The notes beneath the pieces are model-generated. The model saw nothing but the letters and a program-made list of their open reading frames with translations. It searched no databases and was not told where the DNA came from. Below are positions 28,456-43,855 of a stretch of 64,000 nucleotides of DNA, one piece after another. This stretch comes from Puffinus mauretanicus (taxonomy: Eukaryota; Chordata; Aves; Procellariiformes; Procellariidae): assembly GCA_023333565.1 (NCBI GenBank), contig JAJKFH010003173.1:1612001-1676000 (forward strand), read 5' to 3'. The first letter of the stretch is position 1; the number at the start of each line of letters is the position of its first letter. The position numbers were made by a program, and so were the translations under genes.

Positions 28456-31400
28456 GCTTGTCCTCAACCACACTGCACAAGTAATTAGGAAGAAACACAT
28501 CGCTCGCTCCACGTCCCCTGACCACTGCACAGTAAGTTGGATGAGTAAGAGGCAAATCGCCTTCATATTCAGAAATTCATTTCATCCTAATGTTGATCCC
28601 CCCTGCCATTAGCTGCATGCACAAACCCCGGGAAGAGCTAACTCCAACCCAAAAGAGGCAAAGAACTGGCTGTTGGAAGAAGACAACAAATACCCATAGC
28701 TCACGGCCATAGGAGAACAAAAAGTTTCACTTATCAACACCCTGTCGCCCCTACACACCTTTTACAAGAAGAATTACCAAGCTCACTCAGCAACAGAAAA
28801 CCAAAAATTTTGCATAACAATGATCTATTAATCATAAACCATACTATTCTTTAAATAGTTTTTGATTAACAACTGAAGACTATTACATTTTTAAACAAAG
28901 CTCACTCATTCTAGTATTAATAATTTAAAGTGCTTAAGTGCATGTTTGTGGAATAATGGTTCTAAATGAAGCCTCTAAACACGGTTTCCAACTCACAGGC
29001 AGAATGGAGTGTAGCAAAAAATGTAGTAAGTTTCTAAATGCTAGTGAAAAATATGAGAGTTTTCTCAGCTGAGAAACAGATGATACCTTACAATTTATGT
29101 AGCACACCAACACCTGATTCATCTCACTCCCACAGCGACTGCTTCACGGCATCATTTCACAACACGAGAAAAGATACCGAACAACCCACTATCAGAGTTA
29201 ACACCATTTCTATGCCATTCCTGCAGTTCAAGTCAGAATTTGATCAGGACACTAAAATTTTTTATGCAAGGACCATGATATGTTTTGGATTTAAGTGTGT
29301 CTTTAGTACCATCTCATCTTCCCACCACCTCTGGAATTAGAGAGGCAAGAGGAGACTTACCACTCGTGAGTTTTCCTATAGAGCCAAATCACTATCCAAC
29401 TCAGAATCAAGGTATCTATGAGATGTAAAGCAAGTTTCATGAAATTTTAAGAGGAGCTTACAACTTCAGTCTCCCCCCAAACTTGATACCTAAAAGCAGA
29501 GGAACGACGATCCCCGTTGTCAAAGCAGCTCATGAAGGGTTGAAGCCAGGTGGAGAAGGGAAGCTCCCTGCTGTACTTTGAAACAAATGAGGTGGTGGGG
29601 GAGAGGATTGTTACTGTACCGTCACGTGTATTTTTGAGCTGTTTGGCCCATCTACACCCCTTTCTCAAGGGAAGAGCAGGAGATGGATTAGCACCTTCCA
29701 TTAGCCTGGGAAGGCCCCAACTTCTGGGGCTGTTTCTAGGTGTCCAACACAAGGCTTCCCCAGCGTCACACAACTAACCTTAACCTCCCTGCAATCCTTC
29801 ACAGCAGGCGTGCGCCCCGAGGAGTCCCCTGCGCAGGGAAAGCTGAACTGTGAGAGGGATGAATATCCCGAGTCAACCTCATAGCTGCCCTCGCCACCTT
29901 CTCCCAGCTCCTCGTGATCCATTTACACAGTTCCATTCTTCTTAACCTCACGTATTTAAGATAGGAACATTTTATAAGGCAAAAAGAAAAAATATCTATA
30001 TGCCATGACAACAGTTCACTTTTGGGACCACATTTACAGGCTGAATTGACAGGTCTCTGCATAAGCACCTTAAAAGATGGATTGAATTTTGGCAGCAATG
30101 GTCTCTGCACACAGGGAAGGCTCAATTCAATTTTACCCATCTTGTTGGTCTCTTTTTTGAAAAGGAAGGGAAAGATTTCTTTTCTTTTCTAATGCATGAA
30201 ATAACTGAGAGGTGAGAAGATGCGCTTTACCAATTCTAAAGCCTTGTTTCTTATTATTGCATCCAATTCACAAATATTGTGACTACAAGCTTGTATCTAT
30301 CACGCACATTTTGATGGGGTAAATAATGAAAGAACATATAAGCCTCTAATTTTACACTGTTCAATTCCCATTTCCATCAGACAGCTAGAAAACAGGAATA
30401 GAAACTAAACTAGTAAAAAAGAAACCCGCTCTTCTTCATTTCTAACTTTAAGAACCCAAAAATTTAAAAGAAAAAAAAAATCAAAATAAACACCTAACCA
30501 GCTTTATATTTGCTCAGATAAGCATTTTTAACATAAATGTCAAAACTTCTTCTACGTACAAAGTACTAGGGTCAGTATAGGACATGCACCTTGTAGAACA
30601 ACACGTTTTAATGATTTGCAACCAGTGAGCAGCCCCCCCAGTAGGAAAAATAACTAAGTACATAACTGCAAAACAGTATTTTAATTGTCACTTTTAATCT
30701 AGGTTTCCTACTCAGATTTAAATCGCATTTTTTTAAGTCGCATTGATTTAACTCAATCAACCCTGCCCGAAGGCCATCTTTCCTGCATGCTATGAGCATA
30801 CCAAGCAAGTTTTAAGCGATTAGATAAATCACTAAATCTCGTAACTTCCTAACAGCGATATATCAAGCCATACACAAGCCATAATTATTTTTTTAAATAA
30901 GTGTTATCTTGAAAACTTTGCAAAAAAAAGAAGCTAAGTAGACATTTCACCATCCTTTTTTTTTTTTTTTTTACCTAGGGCACATGATAGCCTGAAACCT
31001 AGCCAACTGAATTCTGCAGAAGACTTGCATGATCATTGCAAATATGACTCTGACTCTTTATTGCCTTCCTTATGATGATGGGAATAACACTGATGCATTA
31101 GTTTTATTCATTTATATACATATGCATATATACGTGTGCATACACACACGCTGCAACCTTAAGGTGTTACACTCAAGAGCACAGTAAGAAAAACCAGGCA
31201 GTAATATTATGGACTCACCAAGAACAAAATCCTGAATAATGGAACTTTCTAGCAAAACAGCTTTACAGGGACCCTCGGCACGGTCCCCGTTACTACCAGT
31301 GGAAATATGCTCTTCGACACTACACAGATTTTAAAAGATTCCCATGATAGGAGGAGGATTAAAAAGCAATTAACTGGCTCTCATATTTCAAATGCAAAGC

Positions 31401-31703
31401 CATATTTTAGAACAGCAGACAGAAAAATATGAATCTCTCAGAACTCAAAAGATTTGTTATATTCTGTAAAAAAGCCCTTACCGTGATACCTGAAAACGGC
31501 AACACCATAGTAGGAATCTACCCCATAGGGACGAGAAAAACCATTGCAAACCCGATCCAGCATTGTATTATGAAAAAGCCCTGCAAATTCCAGGCAATCT
31601 GCAAATGATTTCCCCTTTCCCCACCCAAACATCTACTGCAAACTCCTACAATTGCAAGTCAGGACTGCAGTAGTGAAAGAGACGAAAATAAAACCATTCC
31701 TAC
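28456..31703 (-). other. SRGAP2: SRGAP2 first coding intron, proximal part
   Basis: No exon recognised. It contains a poly(T) tract at 30956-30972 and an alternating TATA/CATA/CA stretch at about 31113-31150. The right end is the splice donor of the SRGAP2 coding exon, with GT at 31703-31702 on the minus strand. Confidence 0.75.
30956..30972. repeat. poly(T) tract, 17 bases
   Basis: Uninterrupted T run in the SRGAP2 intron. No retroposon body was recognised beside it. Confidence 0.85.
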
Positions 31704-31770
31704 CTTTAACTTGAGTGTCATATTCAGCTATGATCTCCTTATCCTTTTTGAATTTTGCTGGCGACGTCAT
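31704..31770 (-). CDS. SRGAP2: SRGAP2 first coding exon (SLIT-ROBO Rho GTPase-activating protein 2, partial)
   Basis: Read on the minus strand, ATG at 31770-31768 opens 22 codons beginning MTSPAKFKKDKEIIAEYDTQ and ending VK. This matches the highly conserved start of SRGAP2 as I know it. After one further base (G) comes GTAGGAATGG, a splice donor, so the exon ends in phase 1; the next residue in the family is E (GAR), which fits. The start context is AAAACATGA, with A at -3. SRGAP2 is an F-BAR, RhoGAP and SH3 protein that bends membranes, inactivates Rac and controls neuronal migration and spine maturation. The residues here are the N-terminal lead-in of the F-BAR domain. The rest of the protein lies beyond the left edge, so the intron exceeds 31.7 kb. 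The partner FAM72A lies head-to-head with it, as in mammals. The paralogues SRGAP1 and SRGAP3 have similar starts, but the FAM72A linkage favours SRGAP2. Confidence 0.93.
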
Positions 31771-33270
31771 GTTTTCTTTTCCAAAAAGATTAACCTCAAA
31801 ACAGATCCACCAGAACACAAGATGTAAATGCAATTTCGCTCCTCTCAATGCAATTGCCTTGATTTTCCGCTTGTCCTCCCCCCCACAAAAAGGAAAAAAA
31901 AAATCAGTCCATGGAGAGAGGGTGTGAGACGGAGCACAGCAGCAGCAAAATGCAGATGTTAAGAGATCAGTGGATGGAAGAGGCAGCAGTTTTGTCTCTC
32001 TGCACCAAAACCTTTAGCAGCAGCATCAGACTAGCGAGATCCTGCAGCCCCCAAAGGCTCTTCCTGATTGCTAACGTTAATAGCACAGCCAGGGAGTGGA
32101 AGTCCTTCCGCACAACATGTTTTGTGTGGGTTTGGTTTGCCTTTTCTTTTTTTTTTTTTTTTTTTAATTTTAAATGTGCTCAGAGATGATGCAAATCAAA
32201 TCCCAAACGAGAGCAGAAACGGAGGACAAGAAGCCGTTTTCTTTGGTTTGCTTGCCTGCAAATGCAAAAAAAAAAAATATATATTTAGAAAATTACAGCT
32301 TGCAGCCAGCAGTCACAAGATGCGCAGCCAAAATTTCTGATTGAAAGAAAAGCTGCCCTGACATTGCAAATTGTCCTTTAAGCAGCAGCATGAGGTTAGA
32401 AATGCAGACCGGCCAGGTAACCAAGGGAAAACGCCTACACGGCAGCCAGCCCCAAGGGGGGAGAAGGGGCTCATTTGGAAAGCGGGGTCCCCAGGGGAGG
32501 GAAGGGAGGGCGGGGAACCAGCCTGCGCAGAGAGAAAGCGCTTCTCCAAATGAGCAGCAATGCGGGGGGAAGAGCAGCCGGAGCCTGGCCAAGCTGCAGC
32601 ATCCTCCGCTGGAAAACTGCACCCCAGCCCTGCTACAGCGGCGGCGGGAGCCGGAGGACGAGCGCAGGAGCTCCCCGACACACCAGACCCGTCCCCGCCG
32701 GAGCGGCTCCATCCGCAGCTTTTCCTTCGGCAGCTCCGGGGATTTTTGGTTATTTTGGGTTTTCCGGCGGCCCCTCGGCCCCTCGCCGGGGCACGGGTCG
32801 GAGCCGGCCCGCAACCGGGGCGCCGCAGCCCGGCATGTGCGAGGCAGACGGCAGCCTGCCCGCAGGGGGACAGCGGGACACAACTTTTCTCCCGTCTTTT
32901 TTTTTTATTATTTTTTTTTTTTCCCCTTTTCTCGGGGGAGGGAGGGGGAGAGGCTGCAGCCCCCGCGGGCGGGCAGCCCCCGCGGAAGATGCGCGTATGG
33001 GAGGAAGAAATAAATAAACACGGCACCCGCCGGATCCGCATCCCGCCCGGGAAGAACAATGAGGGCGGCGGGGAGAGGAAGCGGGGGGGGCGGTGGGGGG
33101 GTCCCAAGGGGGGGCCGGGGCTGAGGGACGCGGCCCCGCGCCCCGCCTCAGGGCCGCGCTGAGGGGAGGCTGAGGGGAGGCGGCGGGGCCGGCCGGCGGG
33201 GGCAGCTCGCGGCCCCCCGGCGGGCTGGCAGAGGAGGGGAGGGGGCCCGGCGGCCGGGCGGGGCGATTAC
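31771..33270 (-). other. SRGAP2: SRGAP2 leader and probable first intron
   Basis: This stretch lies upstream of the SRGAP2 start codon. Directly before the ATG on the minus strand is an AG (31796-31795) after a T/G-rich run, a possible acceptor 24 bases upstream of the start. Other acceptors are possible farther up. At the far end a CAG|GTAATC donor sits at 33271/33270. Together they suggest a noncoding first exon spliced to the ATG exon, which is inference. The stretch also holds a T run at 32147-32165, a T/A run at about 32896-32922 and the SRGAP2 half of the CpG island. Long reading frames at 32293-33162 on both strands are GC-driven noise. Confidence 0.5.
32147..32165. repeat. poly(T) tract, 19 bases
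   Basis: Uninterrupted T run upstream of the SRGAP2 start codon, within the probable leader intron. Read in the direction of SRGAP2 it is a poly(A) run. Confidence 0.85.
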
Positions 33271-33388
33271 CTGGGCGCTGCGGAGCCGCCTCCCCGCCTC
33301 CCGCAGCCGGGCGTCCTCCGGCCGCTGGCGCCCGCCACACGGTCCCCCTCACCGGCCCGCCGCTGCCCCGCCCCGCCGCGCGGACCGC

Positions 33389-33400
<12 letters not shown>
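33271..33400 (-). other. SRGAP2: Probable noncoding first exon of SRGAP2 (5' end unknown)
   Basis: On the minus strand a near-consensus donor, CAG|GTAATC, has its last exon base at 33271. It lies in the CpG island, points towards the SRGAP2 ATG, and has no protein frame of note in front of it. I infer an untranslated first exon whose transcription start is somewhere in 33300-33450. The right border given is only a guess. Confidence 0.4.
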
Positions 33401-37386
<3,986 letters not shown>

Positions 37387-38775
37387 ACATTATCTACAAT
37401 ATACTACAGTATCTTCCCTCGATTCGTTGCATTGCTGTTTGGTTTGGATTTTTTTTTCCCCTGCTGGCCCATCAGAGCTTAAACAATACAGGAAACCAGG
37501 AAATCTGGAAAACAATCCTAAAAAAGGAAGGTATCATCTTCCTCTTTCACTGTAGCCTTCCTTAGACTCTTGAATCTGCCTAGTGTGTATCTTCTGAGAC
37601 ATGCCTTGGTTAGACATGGAAATACAGACGGAAGGTGCATTTACTGAGGTCTGTTTTGTTTTTTACATTTAAGTCTCAACAATTGATAATCCTTCTTAAC
37701 TGTATTTTTTCTTCTTTCCGAAAACAGTATTCACAGAGCAAAGTCCTTCAGTTGCGCTAAGTACAGCTTAAAAATCATAAGAAATAGTGAGTCTGGCTGA
37801 TGAAGTTCTGAAAGAGCTCCGCTTTTGTGGTCACATGGACCATTGCCCAGAGCTTCTATTCTGAGTATACAGAGTTGCTGAATAAGTGGCTTAAAGTATT
37901 GGAGCTTTGGCTCTACGATCTGGCTCTCCTGCTTTTAGCAGCTTGTTCTCTGGGCATCTGAGGCATGCTAGGATGCTCCTGAATGTGGGCTGGGGAGCTA
38001 TCTCACAGAGCCTTCCCGTCTTCATCTTTCAGTACTTTTAGGATCATGTTTCTGTAGAGATCAAGTTCGTTCTTTTTTTTTTTTCCCTGATAAAACCTAA
38101 ATACTGAAGTTACTTAATGTGTAATATAACTTCAATACTACACTGGAGTTTTTATTAAGGCCAACAACAAAATCCATCCAGTTCTATGTGTTAATTTTTT
38201 CCCCTTATAGGATAGGCATCCCTCCAAAACAGAACTCATCATCCCATTGGGTCTTTTTAGGAGGGGGGGGAGATCAGGTTAAATATTTGGTGTTCATGCC
38301 TAACCTTACATCCTGAAGCATACGGACAATCTGGTTCCCGTACGAAGTAATGATTCAAAATGGACTCATTATCTGAGTCGTTACATCTATAGTATTTAAC
38401 TTATAAACTAAATACTGTCCCCTTTAGCTAGTCACCTGAAGGATCACCTTTAGAAAATTCAAGGTACAATCATGTAAGAGAACAGAGTACACTTTTAAAT
38501 TCGGATTGATGTTGAATAAATCATTCTATAGCCTCTTGTAATACTTAGAGGTGCAATGAAGGCAGATCTGAATTGTCTTAGTATTTTTACTGTATGTTAT
38601 ATATTTCTTAATTAATGGTACTACCTCTTCTGCATTGTTTAAACGTATATTGGTATATATATGTGTGTGTGTATGTGTACGTCTTGTTTTGACTTCTAGT
38701 CTTATGTCTGTTCATTAAATAAGTTTTGGACTACATAGTCTTCCGGGCTGTAATAAATATGGATGTGTAATGATA
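37387..38775 (+). other. FAM72A: FAM72A 3' untranslated region (end inferred)
   Basis: AT-rich sequence after the stop with no frame of note. ATTAAA at 38714-38719 and AATAAA at 38752-38757 are the best poly(A) signals, giving a 3' UTR of roughly 1.4 kb. A TATA/TG-rich microsatellite is at about 38651-38680. Later AATAAA hexamers near 39108 and 39440 are alternatives. Confidence 0.5.
38651..38680. repeat. (TA)n(TG)n microsatellite
   Basis: Short alternating TATATATATGTGTGTGTG-type tract near the end of the presumed FAM72A 3' UTR. It is likely length-polymorphic. Confidence 0.8.
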
Positions 38776-40207
38776 TCAGATAATCAAAACAATGAAATAG
38801 CATCTTGTACTCATATTAAATTAGTTGAATAATTAGGTTCTTACTACTATGATTTTGCTTTAGAGACACCCAAAAATCATCTTTTTAGGTTGACAAACCT
38901 GACAGTTTCTCAGTCTTAAAGGTGTTTAGTCAGTTAACTCTTCTATAACACAACATCCCATTTTTGGCCAGTTTTCTATGCTGCATGAATTTGCTCATGT
39001 TGTGACTACAGTATTAAGCTGGCAAGGTGACATCTCACACAAAGATTTTTCCAACAGAATTCATGAGCTAAAAATACACCTGATTGTTTTTGTGTAAGTA
39101 GCACAACAGCTCAAATAAAAATTCCCATAGTATAATTCTCTGTTGCAAGTTCAGCGCTTGCCATTTATAACCTTCACAATTCCAAGTCAACTCTGTGTCA
39201 GTGGCAGAGCTGAATGGAGAGCTATTCTCCCACAGAGGAGTAGAGGACTGTAATTTCTTCACATCAAGACAATAATTCTGTTTTTGCTCCCTATCTGTTT
39301 GTACACATAGAACTGGAAGTTCTACTCTGAACTACTTTAATTACACAGGCCTGTTTGAGCTAGTTCATCTCAACCAGGCATCAGCTTGAAATAAAAAATG
39401 AGCCAACTTTTAAGTAAGTTCAGTTCTTTTTTTTGACAATAAAGAAGTTGTAAGTATTATATGCAATGTAAACAAACATCATCTATTGCCCCAGCTGTCA
39501 TGAATGTTACCAAACAAACTAATCATGTCTAGGGCTACTTCTATTCTTTCTATCTGAAATTAAAAAGAGAACTGACTAAGCAGTTTGTGGTAAAACCACT
39601 GCTCTTTATTCACAGGGCCCTAATGTTTTGGGTTAAGTTTCCAAGGATCACCCTGTATAGGGAAATTCTTTCCAGGTTGATAGATATACCTAACACTAAA
39701 CAGCTGGCACAAAACCAGATCAATATTTCTAGAAACACTCCCAAGTACTTCACCCCACCCAAAGCTTCATTTGGAATAAAACAATGCAGGTCTCTACTTT
39801 ATGGGTTTTTTGTTTTCCCTGTGCTCTTTGACATACAAGATACATATGTTGTAGCACAACCCTGGAATCTGTTGTGAATCATTTGGAAGGTGATGGTTGC
39901 AAGGCATTTGGTATAATAATGCTGAACATTAAGACAGATAATTTCCAGAATGAATCTATCCAGCAGGATTCAACTTCCCGATAGATCTATGGTCAGTCTG
40001 ATAGAGAAAAAGCTGGGTAGCTGTTGTCATCTTTGGTAAGGATTTTACAGTGAAATGTTACACGATCTTTGCTGTGTGGCCAATGAAGTCAAAAGCAGAG
40101 CACAAAGCTGAAAAACAAGAACCGAGTCCTAAGGCCTTTCTCTTCTGCTCATTAAGGTACCCAAGGCAAGTAATTAAACAACTTCAGTGTCTCTAATCAG
40201 ATCTGGT
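38776..40207. other. Intergenic, nothing recognised
   Basis: AT-rich DNA downstream of FAM72A. Reading frames are short and unlike any family known to me. A minus-strand AATAAA is visible near 39606-39611 but has no gene in front of it that I can support. Confidence 0.6.
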
Positions 40208-40406
40208 TTTATTCAGAAGGGACTGAACACCAGGCAAAGGGTCTTAAATTTTAGACTCAAAGTCAGTGCTTCCGCAAGACTTCTACCGTCTCCTGGCACT
40301 AACAGCGCGGCCGAAATCGATGCAGCCAGCCTGAATGCCCAGGGTGTTGCATCTGCCGCAGGGCGCTCCTCGGTCACACCATGTACCAGGCCCCCTCCCA
40401 GCAGCT
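40208..40406 (-). other. Possible terminal exon of an unidentified minus-strand gene
   Basis: On the minus strand an acceptor-like CTGCAG (AG at 40408-40407; TAG six bases earlier is an alternative) precedes an open frame of 63 codons and a TGA at 40215-40213. AATAAA (40213-40208) overlaps the last base of the stop. The encoded piece includes LLGGGLVHGVTEERPAADAT, is Ala/Leu-rich and was not recognised. The acceptor enters in the phase that fits the donor of the exon at 44010-44172. The local G+C is above that of the neighbours, which makes chance ORFs easier. I regard this as a candidate only; the pyrimidine tract is weak. Confidence 0.25.
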
Positions 40407-40719
40407 CTGCAGCTATAAGGTATTGTGTAACACAGACTTGTAGGTTCAGGGTCACAGACTTGTTTGGATGAAAACATTTGAAAGTAGAATTCCAAAAGCC
40501 ACTGAGGATAAATACCTTTGATTTTTAAATCACAGGGACCTGTGTAATCACGCTGCCATCGATGGTCAGCCATTTTCCCTCCTGCAATGCATAATCTGCA
40601 ATGCACAATACTAGCTGGAGGGGTAGGAGAAAGTCATAGCAAGATAGTGATAACTTGATTCCCCTTTATATTAAATAAGACTTACTAGAAAAAGCACATT
40701 TAAATATTCTTCATTATTC

Positions 40720-40800
40720 CAGTACAGATTAATGCAATCATAACTCACATTTATGTAACACCATTCATCCCAAAGTGCTTTACAATGACAAACAGTTAAA
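40720..40800 (-). mobile_element. Possible tail of an ancient retroposon
   Basis: The plus strand reads 'cacatttatgtaacaccattcatcccaaagtgctttacaatga'. Its reverse complement resembles the 'aaagcgctttgggat...gcgctatataaatg' tail shared by some old vertebrate SINE and LINE families. I know this pattern but cannot name the family with confidence. Borders are approximate. Confidence 0.35.
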
Positions 40801-43800
40801 AATTCTTTTACCGTTGAACTGCAGCCAACTCCAGGATGCAAAGCAGCTGCCAAGTAGACAGCATGCTGCAGGGACCATGGTAAGCATCATTCTGTAATGA
40901 AATTCAGTATGTGATCTCTATCAGTACAAACCGATATGTTGATTATTGAGGGAGGTTCAACTTGAAAGACACTCTCTTCTTACACAGCCTGGAATGCAGT
41001 TCATCCACTTCAAGCCAGATGACAGATGGGTCACCTCTCCTAGGACAGAACCTGGAGTCCCAGGGTTTGAATCTGAGAAAGAGTCCTATGATAAGAGACA
41101 GAAATTACTGAGCTATCTTATTTTCTGCTCTTCTCTCTGGCATGCCAGAGCTGGCATGCTTTTTAAAGTCAAGTAAAATGGTCATTTATTATAAATCACC
41201 CAATTACTTTGTCATGAGAGGTCATTGTTACATATTTTACTGCATTTGCAGTCTGTGTGGTTTCTGAAAGCATACCCCAAGGAACAGTGCGTATCCCACG
41301 TAAACAGCCTTTGTGTGCTATTATTTGGATTAAGGGAGTGTCTACAGGCTAGTGTAGTATAACAACCGCGGGTGCCTGTTGTGCAACAAACTGTACGAGC
41401 ATAGCGACTTGGAGGCTCGGAGAACTTGCACTGTGAACAAAACAGCCAAGGGATGGTAAGGGAACAGCAGCATTGGCCCTAACAGAATTCAGAGGTAAAG
41501 CCCGAACTGTGTAAGCCTGAAGAGGAGGCTCCTTAGTTCTAAGACTACAAGAGAACCGAGCCCTGCCTGTTCCTGCAGCTATGGATCACTTCTTCCTATT
41601 CCAACAAGCATTTGCAGGTCTATGAATAGATTCAGCTCTTGCAGCACACATACTCGATCATCTCATACTTAAAGCAAGGATCCTTCTCTATCCCAGTGTT
41701 CCTGGATTTCTACTGCATTATTAGGTTTTCCTCTTGCTCTAGCATACCAAGTGGATATAGCCTCTAGCCAAACACCCATAAAAAGCCTACAAAGAAAACA
41801 GGTTATTCCAAACCTGTATAGATACAGTATTCATAGAACTGAGAGACGTACTCTTCAATTTATGCAGTATACAAGAATGACGAGAGAGAAAAGCAGGATT
41901 GCCTGCCTTGAACATCTCCTGTGAAATTAACTCCAAGTTGTTGATGCACCACCCAAAATTCCCTCTTCTCACCAGGAAATATCAACTATGCTATTCTCTG
42001 AAAAAGCATCAGCATTTCCAAGCAGCTAGTAGCCAGGGGGACATTTTAGCTGCTTTGCTGTCTGCAGTGTCTCTTGTCATCTTGCATGCGTGACACAAGC
42101 TTAACAAAGTGAGTCTGCACTCTATCGATTTCTCATTAGAAAGCATGCTCACATTTTGGACAGCAATGAGGGGAAAAAACAACAGGGAACAAAGCTGGTC
42201 AAATAGAAGCCAAACAAAATCTCTGGTGCTTCACTTTTTATGTCATCTGAACGCTGACAGCTTGATGTCTCTGGGTAATGCCACACAAGGGAAATTAGCA
42301 CCATAGCACTCTTAGGCACTGCCATCTGCATGTCAACGTACGCAGAAATTTGTGCAGGCAGTTATAAAGCAAGACTGATAAAAAAGACTTGATCTTTTGC
42401 ATTTGTCTGACTACACTTATTTCCTGGAGGAAAGTGCTAATTAAAAATAACCCAGTATCGCTCCAACGTAACTGCAGCCACACTAGGATTCTTCCCTGCT
42501 GTGCTACGGCAGAAGCTTATTAGTTCATCCCACTCTAGCATATGGCCTGTTTTGGAATAGGAAATTTCCACTAACAGAGGAGACAATGCTGGAAATACAG
42601 GTGTTTTGGGACCCTCATCCTGACTTATATAGGAACATAAAACCAAAGAGAAACCGATCCTGTGTCTACTGGGCACATCTGACAGTTCCACACACAAAAG
42701 CAAGCTAATAAGAAAAAAATTCATCTGATTTTGCCTCTTCCTATCGTCTGTCTGCCTCTCAGAGCCAATGTCACACTCCAGCAACAGACTGCCCAGATAA
42801 GCAGAGCTGTTTCAGGACCAAAGGACACTGAGAAAACTGGGATCACATGCCCTTTGTCTACACCTTTTGGAGGTTTTGCCAGTAGCTGTTCTTTTATTAC
42901 AAATTTATTTGTCTTCATTTTAAGAAGTATAAGTATATACATAGTTCCAAGACTAGCAAAGCTTCAACAAGAATGAATCTGGTCTATTATTTCTGCTATG
43001 CTTATAGAACATACCCAGAAAGCTTTTTCAGCAGACATTGGCAATGGGAGAGCTAGAAGATAGCATGCAGCAAGCTGCTTTGGATGTGAAAAGTGCCAGT
43101 CTTCATTGTCAGTGTTGCAAGCAGACTCTGGCCTAAATTAAAAACACAGTGTGAAGCTAGAGACCCAAAAACATTTGAAGACAAGCATAGATAGGATCTA
43201 TGCCCAAAACAGGACTAAGAATGCACTTTCAAAAACCGTGTATTCAAGCAAAACTATGTGTTAGGCTACTATGCTGGACACAAAATCTAGGCCCTTTCAA
43301 TTACAGAATTTTTAAACCGCTTTAGAGCCACTTGCTTTGACTAATTCATTTATTCTCTTGATTTGTGGTCATAGAGAGAGAAGTAGATGGTTTTAGACCA
43401 CCAGAATACCAAAGCTGCAATCGTTTCCTCCCAGGGTGGTCAGTAAAGCCAACACGATCAGAGAATTATTTGGTTAAAAATGCAGATGGAATAACACAGG
43501 GTCACATTTGAGGGAAGATTGTGAAAGCTGCTACAGATTCACCCTAGCATCCACTCAGATGTTAATGACCGCCTAAAATATTTGGAAAAAATTAAGCAAT
43601 CTGCTCTTGTGCAAAGGCCCATCACAAGACTTTCCACAATGTCGCTCTGCTTTTTATTGGACCCCAGGTTGGAAGTGAATTTTACTTTGTAAAGTGAATT
43701 TTACTCTGCTTCAAATTTTACCCAAAGTCCAAATTACCTTCTTTGTAGCTTAGAATTTAAAATTTAGATAAATACATTTTTTCAGCTCATCTCCTACCAG

Positions 43801-43855
43801 AAGGCAGCATTCATAAGTGTCAAAAAGTATATATTAAGCAGAATATGTCCATTGT
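40801..43855. other. Intergenic stretch with two weak minus-strand exon-like frames
   Basis: No recognised gene. Two acceptor-preceded open frames on the minus strand are worth noting. At 42437-42619 a pyrimidine-rich acceptor (AG at 42621-42620) leads into 60 codons ending TAG. At 41212-41430 a good acceptor (TGTTTTGTTCACAG) leads into 72 codons, Cys-rich, ending TGA. Neither has a recognised domain, and their entry phases do not fit the donor of the 44 kb exon. Confidence 0.4.

Noticed and set aside
1..31703. Search for further SRGAP2 exons (F-BAR part) on the minus strand
   Set aside because: None of the conserved F-BAR words I know was found in the available frames, so the region is treated as one intron.
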